The notes under the pieces are model-generated. The model did no database searches. It worked only from the letters and a program-made list of their open reading frames with translations, and was not told where the DNA came from. This document shows positions 13,201 through 25,770 of a stretch of 64,000 nt of DNA, in pieces; within the stretch, counting starts at the first letter, position 1; every line of letters begins with the position of its first letter. Origin of the DNA: Psettodes erumei (taxonomy: Eukaryota; Chordata; Actinopteri; Pleuronectiformes; Psettodidae). The stretch is from assembly GCA_016785225.1 (NCBI GenBank), contig JAFBJZ010000600.1, positions 620,001 through 684,000 on the forward strand, given 5' to 3'. The position numbers and the translations under genes are program-made.

Positions 13201-16200
13201 TGAATGCAACACAAGTGACACAGCAGATTTAAAGCCAGGGAGGCAACCAGACCTCAGATGTGAGAGAAATAAGAGGAGGTCTGGTGGCTGCATCCATCCA
13301 TTCTTTTAATCACAGTGGCCTTTTGAACATTGTTATGTTGCTTAAAAGGCTGAGCTGAAGAAGGCAATCAGTGCTGCTTTTTTTTTAAAATCCTACACTC
13401 TCACAGCAGGAAGAGCAAAAATGTAGGACACAAACAAATTAAACTACTGGCTCCCATGGTGACCAATGCTCTAATTTTCCTTCCTTGCTCATTCTCTTAG
13501 CATTTTTGTAAAGATATTCAAATGTGGGGCATTAGCTGAAATGATTTTTGTTTTTATTGTTTGAATATTAAATTGATCTTTAAGTAACACAGTTTTTTGC
13601 CAGTGTTTGCTGTCTGTTTTTAACATCCTCAGGGCAACTTGTAATAACTTTTAAAGACTCAGTGGTGAAATATGAACTGTAATATTTTATATGACAGTAG
13701 AAATGTGAAATTAAATTACTTCACTGGCATACAACTGGCTATCTGGAGCTATCACAGCCTGTCAGTTCCCTGTAATTGTGAGCGTTATTTTCATCTGTCT
13801 CCCCCTCCCACACATGGATATTGCAGCGCCACTATATTTCATCTGTGAAATAAATTATTCCCCTGCATGCCGACACTTCAGTCTGTGGCAGAGTTTTATG
13901 ATGCCAAACTGTTCTTCAGATAAAGAATTGTGATGTGCAGATGTTCATTTTCACATTATCAAAAATAAACTGGATCTATTCATATCATGAGATCAAAAAC
14001 TGTATAGTGTCCTACACAGGCTCCTTGTAAGCTTTTTGCTAGATATGTACAAGTAAAGTCCTTCATTCATTATTTATAACTATTAGTGTCTGCTCTGAAT
14101 TGAAAAACAATCTGCCACAAACTGATACTAGATATAATTCATAATTATTTAATTGTAAAATATAAAAACTGCATATTGCACCCTTTAAAGATGGATGTAT
14201 AGAGTTGTGACAGATGGTGTGAGCACTGAGGCTGTCAGCATGAATAAAAACCCTTCTCCCCTGCGGTATGGGTGGTGGAATTGGTCACAGTGCATGGAGC
14301 CCTCCCCACCTGAGACCTTTGTTGTAGTCATCATTCTCCTGAGCCACAGGGCAAATTCGCAAATTCATTGTTGCCGATGTTGCAGCACCATTGCATATGC
14401 ATTGGGAATGCAGCCATGGCCATCCTTTAATACAATCCATTGCATACAAAGTTTGCACATGTAACTACTGCAGGATGCTGTTTCCAACAAAAAAGCAGCA
14501 AGATCCAACTGTACACTACCTGGCCAGTACCAAATGGAAGATATATAAAGTAAGCTTTTGAATTGTATTTAAATACATATAGGATTTCAGTGTTTGCATT
14601 TCATTTCTGCTGCCACAAACAGCCAAAAAAATCAGTTATTGTTGGTTTGTATGTTTAACAAGCCCAACAAGAAAGAATGGATTTCAAAAGGACATACAGT
14701 ACACACATTCATGAAATGAACAAACATAGCCAGTGAAAACTGAGTATCATTAGTGATTCTTCAGCAGAAATGCCCTTACAGGTGGTCAGACACCAGGGGC
14801 TAGCAGTCTTATTAATTATGAATGGTTCAGATGTGCTGCAGCAGAGGAGCAGGGCATCCTCCAGGTAAACAGAGCTGTGGCTTGTCAGCTCAACATTTCC
14901 CACATATAACTAGTACCTTCTCATTGGTATTATCATGCTCTGATTACTCCCATTAACAGAAACTTACACATATTACACCAATGACCGCATTAAAACACTT
15001 TTGAGCAATATTGATGACTCTTGATTTGAATATTATTGGTAACTCAAATAGAGGTTTAAGTTTTCTGCATCTTAATCATCTGATCTACATTTAACCTATC
15101 ATTCATCATCACAGCAAATATCACTTGTCTTAGTTTAAAGTTTAAAGATATGGTACAGAGCTGTGGTTTGACTGCTAAAAAATAACTTCCCCTTTATCAC
15201 CATGTTTTGTTTTTGTTGGTTTTTTTTTTTACATTTTTCGGGCAGAGTGGGCAATGGGCATAGACACCAAAAGTATTCTCTTCAGACAGGTGCAGTGTAT
15301 GTGTGAATGTGTGAGTGAGTGTGCTGTTGCTCATCAGAAGTGTGAAGCAGGCATGTTCTTATCAGCATGGAGCACGGAGCAGGCAGCTACAACATCAATC
15401 TCCATCTCATTTGTCTCTGCAGTACTTTTCTCTGCTTGTGCCGATTACCACGACAGTAAGGTGAGAGAAAAAAAAGGAAAGGAAAGGTAAAGGAATGAAA
15501 GTGAAGTGGCAGTGTGTAGTCAAGTTCTGACATTGTAGCTACCAGCATGATATCTTAGACCTTAGCATGAGCATTGACATATCCAGGACATTTTAACAGG
15601 GGTGGCCAAGATGGGACACAGTGCAAGTGGGGTGGTTTTTGTTGTGTTTTGAATAGGTGGAAACAGGACACTGATCTGTCTCTGCTTAGTAACCTTAAAT
15701 GTGAGAGTACATGGGAAATGTGGAACTACCAGAACTTGACCTAACATGGTGTACAGGTGCAGTTGATTGCTTTCCATCACTGCTGGCCCTGGCCACCCAA
15801 TACTGGTCCCTAAAATCACTAGAGAGCATGAGCCTGGTGGGTGAAATAGCAGGACTGCAGATACTGTAGTCTGTATGTATGTTGATATGCACGACTAACA
15901 AGCCATTTTGTCCAACTTGCACTATTTGTTCCCCAAATGTGCTCTACCTCTCTCCTCCTGCTGTGTCCTCACTGATCTTGTCTTTGAGATACTCCACTCT
16001 CCTCACACACCTAACCCCTTCCTATCCACCACTTTCTCACACACACTTGCACATGGGTCCTTCCAACCACAAATCTACTGTCAGTTCACAGGAATAATCC
16101 TAATATTCATTCAGCCAGGGAGGAGTGCAGAAAGGCAAAGATGTCCAGGCAGAATTCAGCAAGATGCAGGAGAGAGACTTTCAGCAGAGGAATGACAGCA

Positions 16201-16425
16201 GACAAGGGAGTTAGTTAGTTATTCAGCTCTGCTTGTGTCATATGTAGTCATATATATGTGCATGCACCTTGTACATTATAGATATTTTGTGGCTCAGGAG
16301 ACTTTTGACCATCCATTGTCACAAGGGCAATCTCAAGTTGCTCTGTAGTTGCTCATACAAATACACTTTAGGGCTATAATGTCGCAGTAGTAGTAGCTGC
16401 GCCAATATGGTTCTCCTCACATTAC
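7246..16425. other. Intergenic DNA, no gene recognised
   Basis: No conserved gene is visible. The stretch includes a CTCF-like motif at 8,927-8,940, conserved-element-like text near 10,000-10,090 and 11,500-11,590, an open exon-like segment at 10,174-10,366, and a 38-bp segment with strong flanking splice sites at 15,423-15,460. The rest is AT-rich with short low-complexity tracts and no readable function. Confidence 0.55.
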
Positions 16426-16556
16426 AACAGATAGTAATTGTTTGACAGCCATTTGTCATCCTGATGATTGGCTGTCAAACAATTACTATCTGTTTTTTTC
16501 CTTCTCTCTGAGGGATTTTCTTTAACAGATAATCACTCAGAGAGAAGAAAAAAACA
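16426..16556. repeat. Compound foldback: two adjoining inverted repeats
   Basis: A perfect 26-bp inverted repeat (arms 16,426-16,451 and 16,469-16,494, 17-nt loop) runs directly into a second, near-perfect inverted repeat. The second has arms 16,491-16,512 and 16,536-16,556, differing only by one extra C, and a loop of about 23 nt. The right arm of the first hairpin and the left arm of the second overlap at the 'tgtt' boundary. 'aacagat' appears at the outer left arm and again in the second loop. No transposase frame or target-site duplication is evident. A MITE-like foldback element or a replication template-switch event would both fit. Confidence 0.85.
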
Positions 16557-18189
16557 GAGAATCTTATTGACTATACATAAAACAAATGCAAGAAATTATC
16601 AGAGGAATTACCATCATGCAACATTGTTCTTTAAAAATGCAAATCACTGACTGTCTTGTAAAAATGAAATGATCACGCAGATGTTAATGTTGTTGCGGCT
16701 GTGAATTCACATGTTGGCTCAGTTACATACTGATAATGAATGTCGGACTATAAGTAGATATTATCTTTAAATAGCTCATTTTAATGTTTTGTGCATTTGT
16801 TCATGAACTCTGACATTGAGATGCAGGTTCAAAACATACAAATTAAAGGAAACGTAACCAGGAAAAGCACTGTAAGAGGCCACATTTCATATAAGCGAGG
16901 AAAAACAAAACAAAGAAATGGGCTCTGCCATATTGTAATCAATGATAACAACTTCTTTGTAAGTTGCTATTGTTCTTGAACTGGCTGTTAGTTTGTTAAG
17001 TCAGCAGATATGATCATACACCATGTCAGTATCATTCTCAGTCTTAGCAAAGGGAGGGGAGCTCCATGTAGGTATGCAAAGCACTTTGGATAAGAGAATC
17101 AAGCAGAATAAGTCTGCATTAACTGTACAGATCTAATGGCAAATACTTTCAGTAAACACAATTATACATTTCCCCTATGGTTAGGTAAGTACCTTGAATG
17201 AAGTTAAGTCAGGACTTCTGATTTAAATGTTGCTACGAATATTATATTCTTTTCATTATTTTCATCCACTTCCTTTTTAAACATCCCACCTAATTCTAGG
17301 ACACTGGCAATCTTGACTGTGTGGCTCCTCTGATCTGCACCACAGCTGGACTCAACGCGTTGCTGGTTCCAGTTTACTGTTGATGGAATTTCCCTGTAAA
17401 GCTGCCTGTGGAACAGATTGTGCTGCCTCACTTGGCCCATGGCAGCTTGTACTGACTGTTTGGTGTGAAGCACTTGTGTGCTTGGCGAATTGGGGTTTTG
17501 TAGCATCCCTTCACTAAAAATATACCCAGTAGTTGTTGATGCACTTTCAGTCTTCCCTTAGGAGATTAAGAGATTTATTTTTAGATTATAGACCCAAGCA
17601 CCTGTTCTTAATTTTTTCACAAAGATGGTAAGAAAATGCACCGGCATAAGTAGACATAAATGTCAGATGTAAAATGTCATACATCCAATGAAACTTCTCC
17701 TGTTACTTTGTCTTTGGCATATGCTATTACACCTATCTCACTGCAGCTATGGCCATGGGATTGCCACAACATGCTACACAATACGCCATCATGAAAAAGA
17801 GAGGAGCACAACACTGATCTGGTCAAATGTTCCTGCTATTTGCTTCAAATAATTTGCTAATGTTGGCGAGCTGTCTGCCTCCGCTGTGTTTGAAACCTCT
17901 GGGGGAGTTGTAACCGCTGCTGGCTTTAAATAAAGATTAAATCATTTGTGCACAAACCAGGGCGGAATGATGCTCACAATTTCAGATGACTGCAAATCAG
18001 TTTTCCAGTTCTGACAAACTGCATGGGAATGTTGTGAAAAGTTAAACTGTGCCATTGATATGGATACAGATATGGATACAGATATTGATGGATAATCAAA
18101 TCTTTAAAATGCATACCATTGTCACTTATTAAACCACCCTGTACACAGACTCTTACCCAGTCAATATCAGACAGATGCGTAGATATATA

Positions 18190-18245
18190 AATATAGACAC
18201 CACAAACAATTTCCCCCTTGGGGATTAATAAAATAAAGTATTCTT
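18190..18245 (+). repeat. Retroposon-like 3' tail
   Basis: The text 'aatttcccccttggggatta' followed by 'ataaaataaagtattctta' matches the style of 3' tails of non-LTR retroposon copies in fish genomes. Only the tail is recognisable and no reverse-transcriptase frame is nearby. Confidence 0.5.
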
Positions 18246-20494
18246 ATGTCTTACCAGATTAATTAAAGTTTACCTCATGTGACTCATTTTAAATTATCCT
18301 CCTTTCAAAGGTTTCTTCCACAATCCCATAGGTAAGAAATAAAGGATTTTGAACTAGCTGAAAGGCATTAATTAAGAATGACCTTCCTACAGGCATTATA
18401 GTAACCTTAAAGCTGGTATCTGTAATGTTGTTTAATCAACATATGTATCCACCTCATGGTTTTATTTAAACACTACATCTACCAATGAGAGACGTGTATT
18501 TGCTTGCTGGTTGCACCTATCTTCATTAATGATGCCAGTGAAGTACTCAACATCAGGTTTTACCCTGTGTTTTTACAAAATCAACAGCAATTCTGATACG
18601 TGTATATCACACTTCCCTGGGAGGCAAGTCTCACTTCTAATATTGACTTAATCGAGTTTTTCACACAGCCCTCAAGGACAAATTGCTGATCCTCTCACCG
18701 CTGCAGAGGAAAACGAACTGAGGACAGTTCTATGTTGTAGCTTAGGAAAAGGTCACCTCCCTCACGTGACACTGTTGTGGTTAAATTCAGGTGGATTGAT
18801 GGATGCATGATTAAATGTCAGCACCAGGGAAGATCATTAAGGCATAGTTTGCATCCCCTCAGGTCGCTTGAAACCTGCTGCCAGAACATGACAGACTGAT
18901 GCAGTGCCAAGATTACCTACTCATAACATTTAAATTGATTTTGATAGTGTTAATTACGGTGAAAGGAGAAGACTCAATTTGAAATGATGTACAGGCAGAG
19001 CACTGTGAGGAAAATATCTAAGTAGGTTACAGGATGCAAATAACTTGGAGGGATTGTCATTGTAAATTTATTAATACACAAAAACAAGGAAGCAAAGCAT
19101 TAAACTTAGCAGGACAAATTAAAGGCAACGTCAAAACATTCTCTTGAAGAACTAATGCATTTCCAAGGTTGAAGAAAACACTGGCTTCCACTTTTTTTCA
19201 CCGCTCCATGCTCACTGCTATCACTCTCAGTATTTTTCTTTACAACTGCACTGCATGGACAAGCCATTTCCTACACAGCAACAGCTACGTTTTGGCTGAA
19301 CATCAAGAGAATATATTTTCCTTTTAAAGATTTTTCCGTGAACCACTGTGAAATTGATGGTTTGCAGGGTGTCAATACTATTCTGCACACACTGGACCAG
19401 CCCTGGACTCTCAAGATTCATGAGCAAATCACAGCAATGCACTAATACCCATTGCCCTGTTAATATATATTAATAGCTTATATTGCACTTAAGGTAATAT
19501 GTGTTTTAATTTATATTTCTTGGGATCTATTCACGGCAAGTGTCTTTCATCTCAAGCACGTCTGACAAAACAGATACACGGCCAGCAGCAAGCTTTCAAG
19601 TGTTCCCAGTATAGCGTCCCCTGGAAAAATCACTAGGGGGAAGGAAGAGGAGAAAAGGAATGGAGGGAATAGGAATAAGGGTCAGGAGAGTTACTGAAAA
19701 AAAGATCTTTGGAGTGTCATGAAAAAAGCCTTGCTTGGAGACATCAAAAGTTACACGCATGTGTTTGTGTGAATGAGGGTGGAAGAGAGTGATTTCAGCC
19801 ACAATGGACCATTGGACTGGCAAGAAACACACAATCCTTTAACACAAACATCAAAGAGGCTTCCCAGCCACCTCCTTTAGAGTCTCAGTCCTCGCTGATG
19901 TGCAGAAGATGAGACCTGATTCCCGATCAGCAAACTGATTCCTAATGAGGTTAGAAGACTTCAAACAAGGCTCTGACTCAGCTCTGCTCCCACAGAGACG
20001 AGGGGTAATGCATTAAACATGAGTTCGTCTTATACCTGCCTCCATCCACACACTCAGCGCTCCACAGTCAGGCCTTTGACCCAGCTCTTTGTTTCATTGA
20101 TATGATTCCTGAGAGCAGATGATTCAGTTGCCCTCAGCCACATCTTTTCCATTACATAACTAGGAACAGGATGCAGTAAGCAAACATGACAGCATAAACA
20201 TCAGAGAGACAAGACTGCTGCTTATTTCTTGTTCAAACACTTTTTATATTATGCTGTTGAACTTTACCAATATATCAGAGTTTGCATTTCCTTCCTGGAC
20301 CAATAAAATTCCCTGACTGAAATCTGCTTATATGTAGATTTGGAAAGATTTCCAACACAGTGTCGTCAGATACTTTTGTTAAAGATTATCTGATCAGAAA
20401 AGATGCTGTGACAACGTGCCTCTGGAGGCTGTGCTTTGCTGCATAGCCCTGCCATGGACAGATTATGGACAATGCTGGTTTGGGCATAGATATG

Positions 20495-20575
20495 TAGAAA
20501 AAACAGATATTTCAGTCGGGACCAAAGTAGTGGACTGTTTGACTAACAGGCTAACACTGCTACTGTGGCTGAATG
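20495..20575 (+). repeat. Fragment of a widespread teleost repeat
   Basis: The text 'tatttcagtcgggaccaaag' followed by 'tagtggact' and 'ctaacactgctactgtggct' corresponds to a short repeat I recognise from many percomorph genomes, which typically reads 'tttcagtctggaccaaagtg'. A related piece lies inside the kmo gene at 43,925-44,105. Identification is from memory of the family, not from a database search. Confidence 0.55.
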
Positions 20576-23369
20576 TTTTTGAAGATGATGAAGAACTAGA
20601 ATATCACTAATAAAGTGACCGACAGTGAGCAAGATATTTAGCTCTTTCACGCTTTGCCATTAGGAGAAGGTAGGACAAGAAATCACACACAAAAGTCTTT
20701 ACCCATTCACTTGGCCCTTCTCGTTCACGGATATTCTGACTGCACACATTCAAAAGGACACAATAAGGAACAAAATTTCAATTTTCAAACATTTGGTGTT
20801 AAAGTTAATGATCTCAAATGACACATTTTGGAAAAGATCCACTGAGAGTGACTGTCCCTGTGGACTGATGGAGTTTTTGTTTTAGGTTACTTCTTATTTA
20901 GTTTCATTTTAACATAGTTTCTTAGATTCTTAGTTAGAATCTTTCCTGTATCCAGAGTAAAACTGAGCCGTACCACCTTCCATGCTGATTTTATTTTTCA
21001 TTGATTTCTCCCTGGATATGTACTGCATTCACCTCTAAAACCTGATTTTTCCTCTACATGACAGGCCTCTGCTGGTGTTCCATAAGGAAACTCTGCCATT
21101 GGACTCTGCATGGCAATTCCCTTACCCAGCATGGCATACTGATCTACTTCCACTGTGTATCGTCAAAACCAGCTAACAATTACTGTAGAGCTGCAGGCAT
21201 GTGGGTCACACTGCTGACCTACAGTATTAAGAGGAGGCTTCCTTTAAAGAGCTCCAATAAACACGTTGAAAATTTTATTCCATGTCTGTCCCTCACATCT
21301 CTCTGGCTCACCATGAAGTAAAGCACCCTGCTGAATAATTCACTGGCAGCTGGAGTTTAGGAATCAGAGAGGGAATATAATTTTCTCTGGCCAATGTGCA
21401 GACAGATATACAAAGAGATAATTTAAAGAAACATACGATTCCTACCCACAGTGTAACTATTCATAAAGACTGGGTCATATTGGTATGTTGGTAATCTGAC
21501 TGATATTTGTCTTGCAAATCAATTGAAGTGATGGTTCGCACAGTCCACAAATATAACAAATGTACAGACACACTGATGGGTCAAGGTTACTGCAGCAGGA
21601 CTAGGTATTCATGTTTGAGTGAGAAATAATTGTACATTCCACTTTGTGCATCACTGCAATGTATGTTTCACCCATCAGAGGAGATATTCACTGTGCAAGT
21701 TACTGCAGGGGAATGTCCAGCAACATTCACAAATAATTGACAATGTCAGGCATTGACCAAATTCATTTACCTATGTGACTGTCTGCTGTTTAACTGGCAA
21801 ATCTTTGTAGCTGTGAGGCTTTGTCTGTCAATGTACCCTGTAAGGGATATCACCGTGTGTTGTCTCCACTGCTGGAAGTCATTCATTACACTCAGCACTG
21901 GTCTGCAGTTTGTCAGACAGTCTTGCATTACTTTAGCATTCCTTCCTGTGAAATGATAAAGTTTTACATTAGTGGACAATGAGATTTGTGTGCAATATTA
22001 TCACTGAACCAGTGTCATTGCAGAGAAGCTGAATTTTCAATTCAATTCAAATGATCTTTGTCAATATGCAATACAAATGAAAATATCCCTTACTCATAGT
22101 TATTTTAAGCACATTTTAAGAGAAGTAGCATTACATTACAGTAAGTATTCCCTGTTTAGGGGATTTTTTGAAGTGAATTATTAGTTTTAAAAGAATCTAA
22201 AAAAGTAACTGTTCTAACCTAACCCTCCACTTGAACTCTGTTCACCTTATTAAACCTGGTCAGGACATGGTTGCATGTCTGTTGTCACAGGAGATCAGCT
22301 GACAGTGACAGGGAGTCAGAGAGGATTGGGTGGCCTCTAAACTGTCACCATTCTCAGGACATTGTTATCTGGTTTCACCCCCCACCTGTCTATGGGTTTT
22401 CAGGCCCTGTGGGGTTCTGCTGAATGGGAATGGAAGTCTGAAGCCTGAGTTCTTTTCATCGTCTGTCATTAGCAGTAAGACTGTCATATCAAATGGCAGA
22501 CTACTGCCCATTCTAGCTGTTAGAGGGGACTTTAATATATTGGGCCATGGGCAAATCTATAGTTTATGGTATTATATATGGTATTGGTATTTTTTTCTTT
22601 TTGTGTCAAGTCAACAAGGAAAATCATTGAGTGTACAAAGTTAATTGTATTTTATACACTAATTTAATGACACCAGTCACCAAACAGCCCTCAGAACAGC
22701 CTATCAGAACAACCACTCTCAGGTACCACATGTCAAATGTTCTGCATGCTGATATTGAATGTAGAGAGCACATTTACATAAAAACATCAATACAAGAGAT
22801 GAGATATTCATGAGCATCGTCTGCATCAATACCTGTCCTGTTCCAGTCACTATGACATTTACCTAAATGAAGCATCTCCACTTTCACTGTGATGTCTTCT
22901 GCTCCATTCTTTTCCTTGAATTGTGCTTAACAAGAAAGTAGAGTTACTATATTCTCTGACAGTGATGCATACTAATTATGGATCTTGCAGTTCCAGTGCC
23001 CTACTGTCTGTCACCTCTTCTGCTGTGAACTATTGTTTTATGATTCCTTAGTGCTGCAGTGACAATGGTGACAACAAAAAAATATGTACAATATGTACAC
23101 TAAGAAGAATACCACTTGCTGATGCCTGCTGGCAAAAACTGAAATTTCTGTTTACTCCTTCATCTACAAGCCAAAACCAGGTTCTGCAGTATCAGAAAAA
23201 CTTATCAATACTGCTTTGAAGTTAGTTGGTGGGTAACAGATAAGTGTTTGATAATTTGAAAACATAAGACTCATCAGTTCTCAATGTCACTTTGGTCTGT
23301 CTGTTCAACGTACAAAGCAAGAGGAGGAATATGAAGTAGATAATTGAGACAAAATTATCTGACTTACAG

Positions 23370-23532
23370 GTTGTGCTTGCTGACATGGTAGCATTTCCCA
23401 AAGATAAGCACCTGGTTTTGTTGTTGGAGGATGTGGGAACTCTGCAGCTTCATTGTAAGGATGGTGCTGCAGTCACCAGGGCTGAGCTGTTGATGTCATA
23501 TACTAAGGAATGGGCTGACTACTTGTTAAAAG
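23370..23532 (+). other. Possible orphan coding exon
   Basis: A 163-bp segment is open in one frame, starts after 'gacttacag' and ends at a potential GT donor ('aaaag' then 'gtgata'), giving an exon of phase 0 to 1. It would encode about 54 residues, beginning VVLADMVAFPKDKH and including LLLEDVGTLQLHCKDG and TKEWADYLLKG. The composition looks protein-like, but I do not recognise the family and found no partner exon. It could be a real exon of an unrecognised gene, a fragment of a transposon-derived gene, or chance. Confidence 0.25.
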
Positions 23533-23599
23533 GTGATATTTTATATTTCTACATGTATTTAGCATGCAAGCAGGCATATGAAAATGAAAAAAAGCAAAA

Positions 23600-23935
23600 C
23601 TCACTTGACCCAGGAAATCAAAACTTCCATAACTCAGTAAACACTGGGAGATCAAACTGGAGAAGACAGGAGATTGAACATGACTAACCGACATTACTGA
23701 AAACTACAGAATAACTGACAATAGCAAAGGGATGGACAAGGACTTATATACACAAAGGAAGCAAGGATAATGAGACACAGGTGGAACAGAACAGGGCGGG
23801 GTAGGCAATCACAAGGACAGGACAGCAGTAAAGACAGCAGAAGGCACGAGAGGAAATTATTTCCAAAATAAAGAAAATTTTAAAAAACAGAAACACTACA
23901 GTCAAGAGTCATGGAGGGTCTCTCTCAGTGCAGAT
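23600..23935. repeat. Probable decayed teleost interspersed repeat
   Basis: The text 'acacaggtggaacagaacag' followed by 'ggcggggtaggcaatcacaa' and a terminal 'atcatgacaaa' is typical of the non-coding terminal portion of abundant teleost interspersed repeats. The element carries no open frame of mobile-element type. It is similar in style to the stretches at 5,330-5,560 and 33,470-34,140. Confidence 0.45.
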
Positions 23936-24640
23936 CATGACAAACAGACCATAACTGCAGACAAGGACCTTTAAGAGTAAAGATTATTTCTCTCTAAAAA
24001 AAAAAGAATATTTGTATGTACTGTATATGCCCTTCATCTTTATCTGTGAACGCATAAGTGGAATATGAATGGAAAATTACAACAAAATAGCTGAGGAATA
24101 TTAAAACAAAAGTCCCACTTGTGAGAAATGTATGTCTCTAATTAGAGAGATGTGTGGTTTCTCCTCAGCCTAATGTGGTTTGTCACACAGACAGCAGCTA
24201 AGGTCAGAGCTGGAACATGAGATAAAACAAAGGTTGCTGAGCAGAGAAGTAATAGCAGGAGGAAGAAAAGCTTTGCAATGAGGGAATCAAGGCTTTAAGC
24301 ATATAAGAGAACAAAACATCCCAAACCCAGTGTTTTGTTTTATTTTTAAGTGTCATTCAGTGATGAGATGCCAACCTGGGGTGATGGTCATGTATTACAT
24401 TCATTTATTTAAAGATGTATCCTGGTTAATCCAACAGCTATAGCTACTGGATGTATAGTGATTGCAGAACACACTGTGTAAGCAAAATGTCACAGACTTC
24501 TTCTACAGTTTACATCGCTCACTAAGAGCTAAGAGCTCACAAGAATAATTAAAAATTTTGAACAATATGCTTTTTAGCTTCCTGCTGCATAGTCACTGAC
24601 ACACTCTGTCTGCATGCTACTTATTAAATTAAAGATGGGA

Positions 24641-24708
24641 GACAATTAGCTTAGCTTTTCACATAGAGTGGAAGCAAAGGAAAACAGCTAGCCTGAATCT
24701 GTCTAAAC
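24641..24708 (+). repeat. Fragment of a common teleost repeat
   Basis: The text 'caattagcttagcttttcac' then 'gtggaagcaaaggaaaacag' and 'ctagcctgaatctgtc' matches a short dispersed repeat I recognise from percomorph genomes, usually reading 'ggaaacagctagcctggctc'. It is diverged and non-coding. Confidence 0.55.
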
Positions 24709-25504
24709 TTTTCAAACATTTAGAGTTCAGGACATCTAAAGATTTTTGGTTTCTGCCACCTAAACCCTAAGTCCTGAAGAGGTACCAAGAGATTATAATA
24801 ATGTGCCAGCAAATGCCCCAGACACACATGCATCTGTGCAGCTAATGTGATGAAGCTGACCACCAGTTTATGAATCAGCATCGCTCACTGTCACAGTGGA
24901 CACTGAAGATGATGTTAAGGGTTGCTTGCAGTGCATGTTTCAGAGTGTGGCGTAATATAATGATGACCACTGCAGAGAAGTTAGCCTGAGGTAAATACAA
25001 ATTAATTCTTATGGCAGATTTAGAAACCAGCACATAACAGGCATGAGATTAGCCAGTGGTGTGCAGACAGTCTGACTGAGTTGGGCAGAAAGAGCCAGCT
25101 CACACTAACAAGTCACACTAACAGGTCAAACAGGATAACTGTCTGGTGTTTGCATTCTGATGTTCATTATCCTTAAAGACCTTGTGAAAACAACTAATAG
25201 CAAACACAAAACTAAATATTTGACACTTTTTTAGCATTTTGCCATCTATTGTTCTAAAAAACCTCCTAAGATGTCAGTCACATCAGAGGTGTACAAGAGA
25301 GAGTTCAACAAAGGAAAGAGACATGCACAAAAGCCAGTGCTTGACATATGACTTCAAACCATGTCTTTGAAAGAGATGTAGGTCAGGAGTCTGAGGAATA
25401 TGTGTGTGGCAGAAAAAAAATCTGTTCTGATCACTTTGAAAGACAAATGTCTGTCAAAGCCACTGAACTTAATGCTTGGGAAATAAAATTCCCTTGTACA
25501 TAAG

Positions 25505-25770
25505 TATATATCCATCCATCCATCTACTATACCGTTTATCTGTCCAGGGTCACAGGGGCCTGAGCCATTACCAACTAACATTTGGGTGAGGGCAGGGTAC
25601 ACCCCGGGCAGGTCGCCAGTCTATTGCAGAGCTGACACATCCAGACAAGCAAGAGTCACCTATCAACCTAACCTGCATGTCCTTGGTGGAGTGGTATGAA
25701 CCAGAGCACATGGATAAAATCCTCACAGGCACAGGGAGAACATGCAAATCCTACACAAAAAAGGATTTGC
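25505..25770 (+). repeat. Teleost dispersed repeat with (ATCC)n end
   Basis: The stretch starts with 'atccatccatccatctacta', continues with the hallmark 'gggtacaccccgggcaggtc' and 'gccagtctattgcagagc', and ends with 'cacagggagaacatgcaaat'. These blocks are characteristic of a dispersed repeat found throughout teleost genomes. The copy is diverged and has no open frame. An overlapping 82-codon minus-strand frame is a by-product of the repeat and not a gene. Confidence 0.75.

Larger units (their letters stand above)
16557..23369. other. Intergenic DNA, no gene recognised
   Basis: No gene is recognised. The stretch holds a retroposon-like tail at about 18,190-18,245, a fragment of a common teleost repeat at about 20,495-20,575, and a segment near 17,850-17,960 that looks like a conserved non-coding element. 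A 100-codon open frame on the minus strand at 17,204-17,506 has no recognisable domain. Confidence 0.55.

Noticed and set aside
15562..15922. Overlapping minus-strand frames considered as a mobile-element gene
   Set aside because: No transposase or reverse-transcriptase motif could be seen, so no element class was assigned.
16426..16494. The perfect hairpin as a microRNA precursor
   Set aside because: The stem is perfectly paired with a 17-base loop and runs into a second foldback; no known microRNA seed was recognised. It is reported as a foldback instead.
17204..17506. A 100-codon minus-strand open frame
   Set aside because: It contains no recognisable domain and has no supporting splice sites or neighbours.
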